From the NCBI GenBank assembly GCA_030426665.1, contig JAUHYD010000010.1, forward strand, positions 123,115 through 187,114: DNA of 64,000 nucleotides, read 5' to 3'. The stretch is from Bacteroidia bacterium. GTDB taxonomy: Bacteria; Bacteroidota; Bacteroidia; Chitinophagales; Chitinophagaceae. The notes under the pieces were generated by a model that searched no databases, was not told the DNA's origin, and saw only the letters and a program-made list of their open reading frames with translations. Shown one piece after another: positions 1 to 15,300 of this stretch. Positions within the stretch are counted from its first letter, which is position 1, and every line of letters begins with the position of its first letter. The translations under genes were made by a program, and so were the position numbers.

Positions 1-3000
1 TTGCAACAACGCTATAAACACCCGTCACTGTCTGACTACCAAAACTGATAGCAGCTCCTGTTCCTGCAACAGGGCTGCCGACAGCCGTACCTCCTCTATA
101 TAGTTGGTAGTCGATTCCGGTTGATGAATTATTCAAGCCCACTGCTACTCCACCCGCTCCTTCGCAAGCTGTTCCTCCGCCGGTTACAGTAAAGACAGTT
201 GGTAATGGATTAACAATCAGCACTGCACTATCGGCCATTGCCTGCTCACAAGATGTCGTTGAATTTATTGCCAATACGGTATATGTGCCGGCAGCAGTCA
301 CAATCCCAAAATCAAAGGACGAGCCTGTACCCGCAACAGGACTACCAACCGTAGTTGCACCTCTATATAACTGGTATTCTATGCCAACATCAGAACCGTC
401 CATACCTACGGGCAACCCTGTAGCACCCGTACATATCTCACCACCACCGGTCACACTATGAACGGCAGGCAGAGGCAGAATTGTCACCGTCGCACTTAAT
501 GACATCGCCTGTTCACAAGAGAGACTACTTGTAGCAAGCACTGAATATGTTCCTGCTGCAGTATGCAACCCAAAAGTTATCGCACTTCCTGTACCGGAAA
601 CCGCACTCCCAACAGTTGACGCACCGTTATACAACTGATAAGATGCACCACTCTCGGAACCACTCAAGCCTATAGAAACTCCGGTACCACCTGAGCAATA
701 ACTTCCGCCACCTGTTACATTATATGCTACCGGCAATGGATTAATCACGATTACTGCACTATCAGACATATCACTGGTACAACCAGTCGTTGTGTCTGTT
801 GCAAGTACTGTGTAGGTACCGGATGTTGTTTGGTTACCGAAACTGATAGCAGCTCCGGTTCCTGCAACTGTACTTCCTGTCACAGAAGAACCATTGTATA
901 ATTGATAACTAATACCTGTAGACGATGAAGACAACCCAACCACGACACCACTACCACCTGAGCAATAACTACCACCTCCTGTTACCGCATATATTGTCGG
1001 AGCTGTGTATATTCCAACTGTTGCAGTACTGCTCATGTCGTTAGTACAAGCTGTAGTTGCATTTGTTGCCAGTACAGAATATGTTCCTATCGCTGTCTGT
1101 AGTCCAAAACTAATTGCAGCTCCTGTTCCTGCTACAGGACTACCTATTGCAGACGAACCGTTATATAATTGATAATTGACGCCAGACTCTGAATTGGACA
1201 AACCTACCGCAACGCCGGAACCGTCCGAACAATAATTACCGCCACCTGTTACCGTATAAACTACCGGTAATACATTTATAATAATGGTAGCACTATCGGC
1301 CATTGCATTTGTGCAAGAGGTTGTTGTGTTCGTTGCCAATACCGTATAAGTTCCTGATACTGTCTGACTACCAAAACTGATTGCCGATCCTGTTCCAGAC
1401 ACCGGACTACCTACAGATGTTGCACCTCTATATAATTGATATTCGATACCTGATTCTGAATTATCCAAACCTACGGCGACACCTCCGGCGCCAACACAAG
1501 CCATGCCACCACCGGTTACATTATATACATTCGGCAAAGGATCAACAATCAACACAGCACTGTCCGCCATTGATTGCTGACAGGTAGTAGACGTATTCGT
1601 TGCCAAAATTGTATATGTGCCTGCCACGTCGAAGACACCAAAATCAAGAGACGAACCTGTGCCGGCAACGGGGCTGCCTATCGTAGTCGCACCTCTATAC
1701 AACTGATAGTTGATTCCTGTTTCAGAACCATCGATACCAATGTGTACACCAGTTGCTCCACTACAAATCTCACCGCCACCGGTTGCATTGTATACGGTCG
1801 GCAACGCCAAAATAGTTACAGTCGCGCTTGAAGACATAGCCTGCTCACAAGTAAGACTGCTTGTAGCAAGTACTGTATAAGTACCCGCCGCTGTTTGCAA
1901 ACCGAAAGATATAGCACTTCCTGTTCCTGAGACTGAACTGCCCACAGTTGACGCACCATTATACAATTGATATGTTGCCCCACTCTCGGAACCACTCAAT
2001 CCTATAGTGACACCGGTACCACCTGAGCAATAACTTCCGCCTCCTGTCACATTATAAACTACCGGTAGTGGATTAATCACAACAACAGCACTACCGGACA
2101 TATCGCTGGTACAACTTGTTGCCGTATCAGTCGCCAGCACTGTGTACGTACCTGATGCCGTTTGGCTACCAAAACTAATTGAAGAACCTGTACCGGCAAC
2201 GGCACTTCCTGTCACCGACGAGCCATTGTATAACTGATAGCTAATGCCGGTTGTTGATGATGACAGCCCTACAGCAACACCACTACCTCCCGAGCAGTAA
2301 CTTCCACCACCCGTTACGGCAAATGCAGTTGGTGCGGTGTATATTCCGACAACGGCTGTACTGCTCATATCATTCGTACATGCAGTCGTGGCATTAGTTG
2401 CTAGTACAGAGTATGTTCCTGTTACGGTTTGAAGACCGAAACTTATCGCCGCTCCTGTACCTGCAACAGGACCACCTACAGTTGACGAACCATTATACAA
2501 CTGATAGTCGACGCCAGACTCCGAATTTGACAAACCGACAGCAACTCCTGAACCATCAGAACAATAATTACCACCACCTGTTACCGAATAAACAACCGGC
2601 AATACATTAATTAATACCGTTGCACTATCTGCCATTGCACTTGTACAAGATGTTGCCGTGTTGGTTGCTACAACTGTGTAGACACCTGAAACCGTTTGAC
2701 TGCCAAAACTGATGGCTGCACCTGTACCTGCGACAGGGCTACCAATCGATGTTGCGCCACGATATAATTGATAATCGATTCCCGTTGCTGAATTATCTAA
2801 ACCAACAGCAACACCACCTGCACCCTCACATGCAACACCACCGCCTGTTACATTAAATACTGTCGGAAGTAGATTTACAATCAACACAGCACTATCTGCC
2901 ATTCCTTGTTCGCAAGTAGTAGAAGTGTTCGTAGCCAATACTGTATAGGTGCCGGCTACGGTAAAAGCTCCAAAATCAAGAGATGACCCGGTACCAGCTA

Positions 3001-6000
3001 CAGGACTACCGACGGACGTAGCACCTCTATACAACTGATAATTGATTCCTGTTGCAGAACCATCAAGTCCGACATGCAACCCGGTCGCTCCTGAGCAAAT
3101 AGAACCGCCTCCTGTTACATTGTATACTGTCGGCAACGCTAATATTGTTACAGTAGCGCTTGAAGACATAGCCTGTTCGCATGAAAGGCTACTGGTAGCA
3201 AGTACTGAATACGTTCCTGCGGCGGTCTGCAGGCCAAAAGAGATAGCACTTCCCGTTCCTGAGACAGCACTTCCTACGGCAGACGCTCCATTATATAATT
3301 GATATGACGCACCGCTCTCTGAACCACTCAAACCTATAGCGACGCCGGCACCACCTGAACAGTAACTTCCTCCACCGGTCACGTTATATACGACCGGCAA
3401 CGGATTAATCACAACAACCGCACTTCCCGACATTTCGCTGGTGCAGCTTGTGGTCGTATCCGTCGCTTGCACGGTGTACGTACCAGATGCCGTCTGACTA
3501 CCAAAACTTAATGACGATCCGGTGCCGGCAACCGCACTACCCGTTACAGACGAACCATTGTATAATTGATAACTAATACCAGTGGACGATGACGACAACC
3601 CTACAGCAACACCACTGCCTCCGGAACAATAGCTACCACCGCCCGTTACAGCAAATGCAGTTGGCGCAGTGTGTATTCCAACAATCGCTGTACCACTCAT
3701 ATCACTTGTACAAGCTGTAGAGCCATCTGTTGCTAATACAGAGTACGTCCCTGTTACCGTTTGAAGACCAAAGCTAATGGCTGCTCCTGTACCCGCAACG
3801 GGGCTACCTACTGTAGACGAACCGTTGTATAGTTGATAATTTATACCTGTCGCTGAATTCGACAAACCTACCGCAACTCCCGAACCATCTGAACAATAAT
3901 TGCCACCACCTGTTACCGTATAAACATCCGGTAACACATTTATAATCACCGTTGCACTATCAGACATCGCTGTTGTGCAACTTGTTGATGAAGTTGTTGC
4001 TAATACCGTATATACACCAGATACCGTTTGACTACCAAAGCTAATAGCGACACCTGTACCCGTAACAGGACTACCAACTGAAGTAGCACCGCGATATAAT
4101 TGATAATCGACACCGGTTGCAGAACTGTCTAACCCAACTGCTACTCCTCCCGCACCCTCACATGCTACTCCACCACCTGTAACATTAAATACAACTGGCA
4201 ATGAATTTACATTAAGCACTGCACTATCCGCCATTGCCTGCTCGCAAGTAGTGGACGAATTGGTCGCTAACACAGAATATGTACCTGCTACGCTAAATAC
4301 ACCAAAGTCAAGAGAAGAGCCTGTTCCGGCAACAGGACTTCCAACCGTCGATGCACCATTGTATAATTGATAATTAATTCCAGACGCAGAGCCGTCAAGC
4401 CCAATATGCAGACCAGATGCTCCGGTGCAAATATCACCACCTCCGGTAACGTTATAAACGGTTGGCAAAGCTAATATGGTTACTGTTGCACTTGAGGACA
4501 TTGCCTGTTCACAAGTCAAGCTAGTTGTCGCGAGAACAGAGTATGTTCCGGCTGCTGTCTGAAGGCCGAAGGATATGGAACTACCTGTCCCGGACACTCC
4601 ACTTCCTACGGTTGATGCTCCATTATACAATTGATAGGTTGTTCCACTTTCAGAACTACTCAAACCTATTGCAACTCCGGTACCACCGGAACAGTAACTA
4701 CCACCTCCGGTTACACTATAAACAACGGGCAACGGATTAATCACAATAACCGCATTGCCGGTCATATCAGAAGTACAACCTGTGGTGGTGTCAGTCGCCT
4801 GTACCGTATAAGTACCGGAAGCAGTCTGGCTACCGAAGCTAATTGACGCTCCTGTTCCATCAACCGCACTTCCCGTAAGAGACGAACCATTGTATAGTTG
4901 ATAACGGATGCCGGTAGCCGTTGAAGCCAAACCTACTGTAACGCCACTTCCACCGGAACAGTAGCTACCACCTCCGGTTACTGCATAGGCAGCCGGCACT
5001 GTATATATTCCAACAGTTGCGGTACTACTCATGTCATTAGTACAAGCAGTAGTCGCATTCGTAGCTAAAACTGAATAAGTACCTATTGCGGTTTGCAGCC
5101 CAAAGCTAAATGACGCACCGGTTCCGGCAACCGGACTACCTACCGAAGAAGACCCATTATATAATTGGTAATTGACGCCTGTCTCTGAATTCGACAGACC
5201 TACCGCAACTCCGGAGCCGTATGAACAATAATTACCACCACCCGTTACTGAATAAACAACGGGCAATGCATTAATGATAACAGCCGCACTACTTGACATT
5301 GCGCTTGTACACCCTGTTGTTGTGTCGGTTGCCAATACGGAATATACACCTGACACCGTCTGACTACCGAAACTAATTGCTGTATCTATACCTGCAATCG
5401 GAGCACCAACAGTTGTGGCACCTCTATATAGCTGGTAAGTAAATCCTAATGACGAACTGTCTAATCCAACAACAACGCCGCCTGCACCAACGCAAGCAGA
5501 GCCACCACCGGTCACATTGAATGCAATTGGCAATGGATTTACAATCAATATTGCACTATCTGCCATTCCCTGCTCACAAGTTGTCGACGCATTTGTCGCC
5601 AAAACAGTATAGGTACCAGCGACCGTCACTGTACCAAAATCGATAGCTGAACCTGTCCCAGACACCGGACTACCGACAGTCGTTGCACCTCGGTACAATT
5701 GATAATTAATTCCTGTTTCAGATCCGTCAAGTCCTACATGCAGACCGGTAGCACCTGAACATATTGCGCCTCCGCCAGTTACATTGTAAACTGTGGGCAA
5801 TGGCAATATGGTCACTACTGCACTGTCATGCATAGTAATGGCACACGAAGCCCCGTTATTTGCAACCACTGTGTAAGTTCCGGCAGCAGTTTGCAAACCA
5901 AAATTGAGCGCAGAACCGGTACCCGTAATAGCACTACCCACCGTAGACGAACCATTAAACAACTGATAACCCACACCTATATCAGACGAACTAAGACCGA

Positions 6001-6336
6001 TAGCAACACCTGTACCGCCGGAGCAATAGTCACCACCTCCAGTTACAGAGTAGTATGCCGGTGCACCACTAAGAGAAATTGTTGTTGTGCCTGACATATC
6101 GTTGACACACGTAGTAGTCGCATTTGTCGCAGAAACAGAATATGTTCCTACCAGTGTCTGCAATCCAAAATTAAATGCAGCACCTGTACCTGCTACAGGA
6201 GAACCTTGTGGCGATCCGTTGTGGTACAACTGATAATTCACCCCTGTTTCCGAGCCATCAACACCAACCAGTAGACCTGTTCCACCGGAACAATACGTCC
6301 CACCACCTGTAATACCATATACGGTTGGCAAGGGGT
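1..6336 (-). repeat. Tandem about 89-aa repeats (about 24 units) with a 5-unit, 1332 bp higher-order period
   Basis: Repeated VYNVTGGGxYCSGGTGVxIGLSGSExGVxYQLYNGxxxVGSxVAGTGxxxxFGxQTxAGTYxVLATNxxxxCxxxMSSSAxVxI. Higher-order anchors at 492, 1824, 3156, 4488 and 5820, each exactly 1332 bp apart. Confidence 0.9.
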
Positions 6337-9300
6337 TAACAGTAACGGAAGACGATGTAACTTCTGCACTATTACACCCTGCTCCTGTATAAGATACATT
6401 CAAGCTATAAACGCCGCTGGCAGTTGTCGCCGGCACCGTATATGTTTGAGTCGCCGAAGAGGTAGTGGAACTATAACTATCCGGTCCACTCCAGTTATAG
6501 GAAACTAACGTACCAGAACCAGAGGCACCTGAACCGGTCAACGTCAACACATCCCCTTCGCATAATGTTGCAGGTGTTGCAGAAATGCTGGTGATTGTCG
6601 GCAATGCGTTAACGGTAACTGCTGTAGATGTTGCAGCAACAGAACTTTCGCAACCGACACCGGAATAAGTTACACTGACAGAATATACACCACTTGCTGA
6701 AACAGTACCAGGTGTAAATGTTACCGTATCAACGGTTGTCGTTGTACTAAAGCTGTTCGGACCTGTCCAATTGTAAGTTAAAAGTGTATCACCACCAGTT
6801 ACACTGCCTGCAGAAAGCGTTAAATCTGTCCCCAGACATAATACTCCCGGCGACGCAGTAATTCCGGAAACCGTGGGCAATGCATTAACAGTTAAAGCGG
6901 GAGAGGTAACGGCATTTGCGCTCGAACATCCGGCTCCGGCATAGGTAACATTAACAGAATAGTTGCCACTCGCAGCAGTTGTTGTTGCGGTAAATGCAAC
7001 CGTAGCTACAGACGAAGTAGTGGAATAGCCATTTGGACCTGACCAATTATAAGAAACAAGAGACCCGGGTCCACTAACACTTCCTGCCGCCAATGTCACG
7101 GAATTTCCAACACACACTTTATACGGCGTCGAAGTAATACCGGAAACAGTTGGCGCGGCATTTACTGTAACCGCCGGAGAGGTAACGGCTTCGGCACTGG
7201 TACAACCCGTACCGGAATAAGTCACACTGACACTATAGTTTCCACTGGCTGCAGTTGTTGTTGGCGTATATACAACACTTCCGGTTCCTGTTGTACTGCT
7301 ATAGCCGTTCGGCCCGCTCCAATTATACGAAATAAAAGATACGGAACCTGTAACACTACCGGCGGTCAATGTCAACGAAGTGCCCACACACAAATTATTA
7401 GTAGAGGAAGTGACACTCGCAATGGTTGGCAAAGAATTTATTGTCACACCAGGAGATGTTACAGCCGCAGCACTCGTACAACCGGTACCGGAATAAGTTA
7501 CAGTTACGCTGTAATTACCGCTGGCAGCAGTTGTTGTAGGTGTAAATGTTATACTGTTGACAGAGGTAGTTGCGCTATAGCCATTAGGACCTGTCCAGTT
7601 GTAAGAACTTACAGTACCTGAACCCGTTACACTGCCCGCCGTGAGTGTCAACGGAGTACCGACACACATATTATTTGATGATGCAGTTATGCTCGCTACC
7701 GTTGGCAGTGCATTCACCGTAACTGCAGGAGAGGTCACTGCAACTGCACTCGTGCAGTTCATACCGGCATAGGTAACACTTACCGAGTAATCTCCACTTG
7801 CCGCAGTTGTGGTAGGTGTAAATGTTACACTATTAACTGCTGTCGTTGTACTAAACCCATTCGGACCGGTCCAATTGTATGAACTGATACTTCCGGCACC
7901 GGTAACACTACCTGCAGTAAGTGTCAATGAATTACCCGCACAAATGTTATTTGAAGACGAAGTAATGCCGGCAATCGTCGGCAAGGCGTTCACTGTCACC
8001 GCCGGTGAAGTCACCGCCTGCGCACTGGTACAACCACTACCCGCATAGGTAATACTAACACTGTAATTACCACTTGCTGCAGTAGTTGTGGGCGTAAATG
8101 CTACCGAATTAACCGACGTTGTGGCGCTATAGCCGTTTGGTCCTGTCCAGTTATAGGAAACAACCGACCCTGAGCCCGTAACACTACCTGCAGTCAGCGT
8201 CAACTCGGTACCTATACAAATGACATTTGAAGAGGCCGTTATTCCAGCAATCGTTGGCAATGCATTCACCGTAACTACCGGAGAAGTTACAACAGGAGTA
8301 CTACTACACCCTGTTACAGAATAGGTCACGCTCAACGTATAGTTGCCGCTGGCAGCTGTCGTTGTCGGCGTAAATGTTACACTATTAACCGATGTTGTTG
8401 CGCTGTAACCATTGGGACCACTCCAAATGTAAGCACTTACCGGACCTGTAACCGTTCCAGCTGTTAGCGTCAACGAAGTTCCTACGCACAAGTTATATGT
8501 AGAAGTGGTAATATCTGCTACTGACGGAACTGCATTCACAGTAACGGCCGGAGAAGTTATCGCGTCCGCACTCGTACAGCCGGTTCCGGCATAGGTGACG
8601 CTAACAGTATAGTTGCCACTCGCAGCTGTTGTAGTCGGCGTAAATGTTGCGCTATTCACAGACGTTGTCGTGCTATACCCGTTCGGACCTGACCAGTTAT
8701 AAGAAACTAACGATATTGAACCAGTCGTGCTACCCGCCGTAAGCGTCAACGGTGTACCAACACATAAATAATCCGAAGAAGGTGTAATACCAGTTATAGT
8801 CGGCAATGCATTTACTGTAACTGCGGGAGAAGTAACAGCCGCCGCACTCGTACAACCACTACCGGAATATGTCACAGTTACACTATAGTTTCCACTTGCC
8901 GCAGTTGTTGTTGGTGTAAAGGTCACACTATTCACAGACGTAGTTTCGCTGTAACCATTCGGTCCTGTCCAGTTGTATGAACTTATTGTACCTGACCCGG
9001 TAACACTTCCTGCCGTCAAGGTAAGCGATGTTCCAACGCACATACTTACAGTAGAAGGTGTAATATCAGATACAGTTGGTACAGCATTTACCGTAACTGC
9101 AGGCGACGTTACCGCATCGGCACTTGTACAACCGGTTCCGGTGTAAGTCACATTTACAGTATAATTACCACTTGCCGCGGTTGTTGTCGGTGTAAATGTT
9201 ACGCTATTTACCGAAGTTGTCGTACTAAAGCCATTCGGACCTGTCCAGTTATATGAACTGATACTTCCTGAACCCGTTACACTACCGGCGGTAAGCGTCA

Positions 9301-12300
9301 AAGAGGAACCAACACAAATATCATTAGAAGATGTCGTAATTCCGGCAATTGTTGGCAATGCATTTACAGTAACTGCAGGGCTGGTTACTGCCTTCGCACT
9401 CGTACAGCCACTACCGGAGTAAGTAACACTTACACTATAGTTTCCGCTCGCAGCAGTAGTAGTAGGTGTAAACGCAACCGAGTTACTTGCGGTCGTTGTA
9501 CTATAGCCGTTCGGACCTGTCCAATTGTAAGACACAACAGAGCCCGTACCACTTACACTACCAGCTGTGAGTGTCATCTCAGTACCGATACAGTAGTTAT
9601 TCGGCGAGGCTGTTATTCCCGAAACCGTAGGTACTGCATTCACAGTAACCGCCGGCGAAGTAACAACAGGCGTGCTGCTACAACCGGTAACAGAATAAGC
9701 AACACTCAATGTATAGTTGCCACTTGATGCTGTATTTGTCGGTGTAAATGTTACGCTATTCACAGCTGTTGTCGCACTATAACCATTAGGTCCGCTCCAA
9801 TGATACTCATTGATGGTACCGGTTGTAGTTCCGGCTGTCAACGTCAGGGAAGCACCAATACATAGTTCATTATCTGACGCAGTTATATCTGCCACCGTTG
9901 GCGTCGCATTTACAGTTACAGCCGGAGAGGTAACAGCATCGGCACTCGTACATCCGGTTCCTGCATAAGTAACACTAACAGTATAGTTGCCGCTGGCAGC
10001 TGTAGTAGTCGGTGTAAATGTTGCGCTGTTCACAGCTGTTGTCGTGCTATACCCATTGGGCCCTGACCAGTTATAAGAGACCAACGATATTGAACCCGTA
10101 GTGCTACCTGCGGTAAATGTCAATGGTGTACCGACGCACAAATTAGTAGAAGAAGGAATTATACCCGCTATTGTTGGTAATGCGTTGACTGTAACCGCAG
10201 GTGAAGTAACTGCTGCCGCACTCGTACATCCACTACCCAAGTAAGATACCGTAACGCTATAATTTCCGCTTGCTGCCGTTGTCGTCGGGGTAAAGGTCAC
10301 GCTATTAACAGACGTCGTTTCACTGTAACCATTCGGACCTGTCCAGTTGTATGAACTGATTGTACCTGACCCCGTAACGCTTCCTGCCGTCAGGGTCAGC
10401 GAAGCACCAACACACATACTTACTGTAGAAGGTGTAATATCTGATACAGTCGGTACAGCATTTACCGTAACAGCAGGGCTGGTTACCGCATCCGCACTTG
10501 TACAACCGGTTCCGGTATATGTTACATTGACAGTATAGTTACCACTTGCTGCAGTTGTTGTTGGGGTAAAGGTTACGCTGTTTACTGATGTTGTTGTGCT
10601 AAAGCCATTCGGACCCGTCCAATTGTAAGAACTGATACTTCCTGAACCCGTTACACTACCTGCGGTCAACGTCAATGATGTGCCGATACAAACAGTATTC
10701 GAAGAAGCTGTGATGCCTGCAATAGTCGGCAATGCATTTACTGTAACAGCAGGACTGGTTACGGCCTTCGCACTCGTACAGCCACTACCTGAATAGGTTA
10801 CACTTACACTATAGTTACCACTCGCAGCAGTTGTTGTAGGTGTAAACGCAACCGAGTTACTTGCGGTCGTTGTACTATAGCCGTTCGGACCTGTCCAATT
10901 GTAAGACACAACAGAGCCTGTGCCACTTACACTACCAGCTGTAAGTGTCATCTCAGTACCGATACAGTAATTATTTGGCGAGGCTGTTATTCCCGAAACC
11001 GTAGGTATTGCATTCACAGTAACCGCCGGCGAAGTAACAACAGGCGTGCTGCTACAGCCGGTAACAGAATAAGCAACACTCAATGTATAGTTGCCACTTG
11101 ATGCTGTATTTGTTGGTGTAAAGGTTACGCTATTCACAGCTGTAGTCGCACTATAACCATTAGGCCCACTCCAATGATACTCATTGACAGTACCGGTTGT
11201 AGTACCAGCTGTCAAAGTCAGGGAAGCACCAATACACAGTTCATTATCTGACGCAGTAATATCTGCAACAGTTGGCGTTGCATTTACCGTCACTGCAGGA
11301 GAGGTAACCGCATCGGCACTCGTACAACCGGTTCCTGCATAAGTTACACTAACAGTATAGTTGCCGCTGGCAGCAGTCGTAGTCGGTGTAAATGTTGCGC
11401 TATTAACAGACGTTGTCGTGCTATACCCATTGGGCCCTGACCAGTTATAAGACACCAACGATATTGAACCCGTAGTGCTACCCGCGGTAAATGTCAATGG
11501 AGTACCAACACACAAATTAGTAGACGAAGGGGTTATGCCCGCAATTGTTGGTAATGCGTTTACTGTAACCGCAGGTGAAGTAACTGCTGCCGCACTCGTA
11601 CATCCACTGCCCAAATAAGATACCGTAACACTATAATTTCCGCTTGCTGCCGTTGTCGTCGGGGTAAAGGTCACGCTATTAACAGACGTCGTTTCACTGT
11701 AACCATTCGGACCTGTCCAGTTGTATGAACTGATTGTACCTGACCCCGTAACGCTTCCTGCCGTCAGGGTCAGCGAAGCACCAACACACATACTTACTGT
11801 AGAAGGTGTAATATCTGATACAGTCGGTACAGCATTTACCGTAACAGCAGGGCTGGTTACCGCATCCGCACTTGTACAACCGGTTCCGGTATATGTTACA
11901 TTGACAGTATAGTTACCACTTGCTGCAGTTGTTGTTGGGGTAAAGGTTACGCTGTTTACTGATGTTGTTGTGCTAAAGCCATTCGGACCCGTCCAATTGT
12001 AAGAACTGATACTTCCTGAACCCGTTACACTACCTGCGGTCAACGTCAATGATGTGCCGATACAAACAGTATTCGAAGAAGCTGTGATGCCTGCAATAGT
12101 CGGCAATGCATTTACTGTAACAGCAGGACTGGTTACGGCCTTCGCACTCGTACAGCCACTACCTGAATAGGTTACACTTACACTATAGTTACCACTCGCA
12201 GCAGTTGTTGTAGGTGTAAACGCAACCGAGTTACTTGCGGTCGTTGTACTATAGCCGTTCGGACCTGTCCAATTGTAAGACACAACAGAGCCTGTGCCAC

Positions 12301-15300
12301 TTACACTACCAGCTGTAAGTGTCATCTCAGTACCGATACAGTAATTATTTGGCGAGGCTGTTATTCCCGAAACCGTAGGTATTGCATTCACAGTAACCGC
12401 CGGCGAAGTAACAACAGGCGTGCTGCTACAACCGGTAACAGAATAAGCAACACTCAATGTATAGTTGCCACTTGATGCTGTATTTGTTGGTGTAAAGGTT
12501 ACGCTATTCACAGCAGTGGTTGCACTATAACCATTAGGTCCGCTCCAATGATACTCATTGACTGTACCGGTAGTAGTTCCGGCAGTCAACGTCAGGGAAG
12601 CACCTATACACAATTCATTTTCAGAAGCAGTAATATCTGCAACAGTTGGCGTTGCATTAACCGTCACTGCAGGCGAGGTAACCGCATCTGCACTCGTACA
12701 ACCACTCCCGGCATAAGTTACGCTAACAGTATAATTGCCGCTCGCAGCTGTGGTAGTTGGCGTAAACGTTGCGCTATTCACAGATGTTGTCGTACTATAC
12801 CCGTTAGGCCCTGACCAATTATATGACACCAATGCAATAGAACCAGTAGCACTGCCGGCGTTCAGCGTCAATGGAGCGCCGATACATAAACTGTTAGATG
12901 ATGGCGTAATACTTGCTACCGTCGGAAGTGCATTCACAGTAACTGCAGGCGAAGTAACCGCTACAGAACTCGTACATCCGCTACCAGAATAAGTAACCGA
13001 CACACTATAGTTTCCGCTTGCTGCTGTAGTAGTAGGGGTAAATGCTACGGTATTCACACTTGTTGTAGTACTAAACCCATCTGGTCCTGTCCAATTATAA
13101 GAAGTCAAAGTACCGGAACCGGAAACACTTCCGGCAGTTAACGTTAGTGAAGTACCAACGCACAAACTCACATTAGAAGGCGTTATGCTTGCTACGGTCG
13201 GTAGCGCATTAACTGTAACTGCGGGTGACGTTACAGCTGTAACGTCACTACAACCGGTACCACTGAACGTTACTCCAACCGTATAATTCCCACTGGCGGC
13301 TGTCGTCGTTGGCGTAAATGTTACATTGTTTACTGTAGTGGTTGCGCTGTAACCGTTAGGCCCTGACCATATATACCCCGTTACTGCTCCGGGTCCGGTC
13401 ACACTACCTGCAGTTAGTGTCAACGAACTCCCAACGCATAAGTCATTAGTCGATGGTGTAATACCGGAAATTGTCGGCAACACGTTCACAGACACAGCAG
13501 GAGACGTAACAGCCTGCGCGCTCGTACAGCCAGAACCGGAGTACGTAACACTGACACTGTAATTACCGCTAGCAGCAGTCGTTGTAGGTGTAAAGACAAC
13601 CGAATTCGCAGCACTTGTTGTACTAAACCCGTTTGGTCCCGTCCAGTTATAAGACACCAATGAACCTGTTCCGGATACACTACCGGCAGTTAAAGTCAGA
13701 TCACTACCCAAACAAATATTCGTAGATGAAGGCGTAATGCCTGACACCGTTGGAAGTACATTCACCGTAACCGCGGGCGACGTAACAACTGTATTGCTAC
13801 TACAACCCTCGCCCGCATAAGTAACGCTAACGCTATAATTTCCGCTGGCTGCTGTTGTTGTCGGCGTAAATGCTACAGACCCGCCTGATGTGGTAGTACT
13901 AAAACTATTCGGTCCTGTCCAATTGTAGGAACTAACCGTTCCTGAACCTGTTACACTGCCAGCGGTCAATGTCAATTCTGTACCAACACATAACTCATTG
14001 GTCGATGTCGTTATTCCTGAAATAGTCGGTACAGCATTTACCGTTACTGCAGGAGAGGTCACAGCAGCAGCACTTGTACAACCAGTACCTGTATAGGTAA
14101 CTGTTACACTGTAGTTTCCACTCGCAGCAGTAGTCGTCGGAGTAAATGCTACAGAGCTAACAGTAGTCGTTGTGCTAAATCCATTAGGACCCGTCCAGTT
14201 GTAAGAGCTAACGGTCCCTGAACCTGTCACACCACTTGCTGTCAATGTCAATTCTGTTCCGATACACAAATTTGTTGCCGAAGGTGTAATACTCGATATC
14301 GCCGGCATAGTATTTACGGTTACTGATGGCGACGTCACAGCGTGCGTACTCGTACAACCTGATCCCGAATAGGAAACACTTACAGAGTAATTTCCACTTG
14401 CAGCCGTAGTTGTTGGTGTAAAAGCCACATTGTTTACCGAGGTCGTTGTACTGTATCCGTTAGGCCCTGTCCAGTTATATGAGCCAACACTACCCGTGCC
14501 CGACACACTTCCTGCTGTTAACGAAAGTTCCGTACCTACGCACAATTCAGATGGACTTGGCGTAATTGACGAAATCGTAGGCAATACATTTACTGTAACC
14601 GCCGGCGCAGTGACTGCCTCAGCGCTTGAACACCCCTCACCGGCATAAGTAACACTCACAGAGTAGCTTCCGCTGGCTGCGGTAGTGGTGGGTGTAAATA
14701 CGGTAGAATACGAGGACGACGTTGTACTAAACCCATTAGGACCTGTCCAGTTATAGGAAATAAATGCTACGGAACCTGTAACACTTCCGGCAGATAAAGT
14801 AAGCGGTGTCCCTAAGCACAAAAGCGTATCAGACGGAGTAATTCCCGAAATCGTCGGCACTGCATTCACTGTAACTGCTGGCGAAGTAATTGCAGATGCA
14901 CTTGTACATCCGGTACCTGTATAGGTAACGCTAACGGTATAAGTACCACTGGCAGCCGTTGTTGTCGGCGTATACGTCACTGCGTTAGTCGCCGAGGTAG
15001 TGCTGTAACCGTTCGGGCCGGACCAGTTATATGAATTGAGCGAGCCCGCTCCGGATACGCTTCCTGCAGTAAATGTCATGGACGTACCTACGCAAATATT
15101 GGTCGCTGAAGGAGTGATACTTGCAACAGTCGGCAACGCGTTTACTGTAACCGACGGGGAGGTAACAGCTGACGTACTCGTACAACCAACGGCAGTATCA
15201 TTTACCACGACAGTATAGTTTCCGGTTGCGGCAGTTGTTGTTGGGGTAAACGCCACGTTATTTACCGTAGACGTCGCACTATAACCATTTGGCCCGGTCC

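Noticed and set aside
10257-12430. Identical about 800 bp pair considered as insertion-sequence copies
   Set aside because: No transposase, terminal inverted repeats or target duplication; it is in phase with the 1374 bp coding superrepeat.
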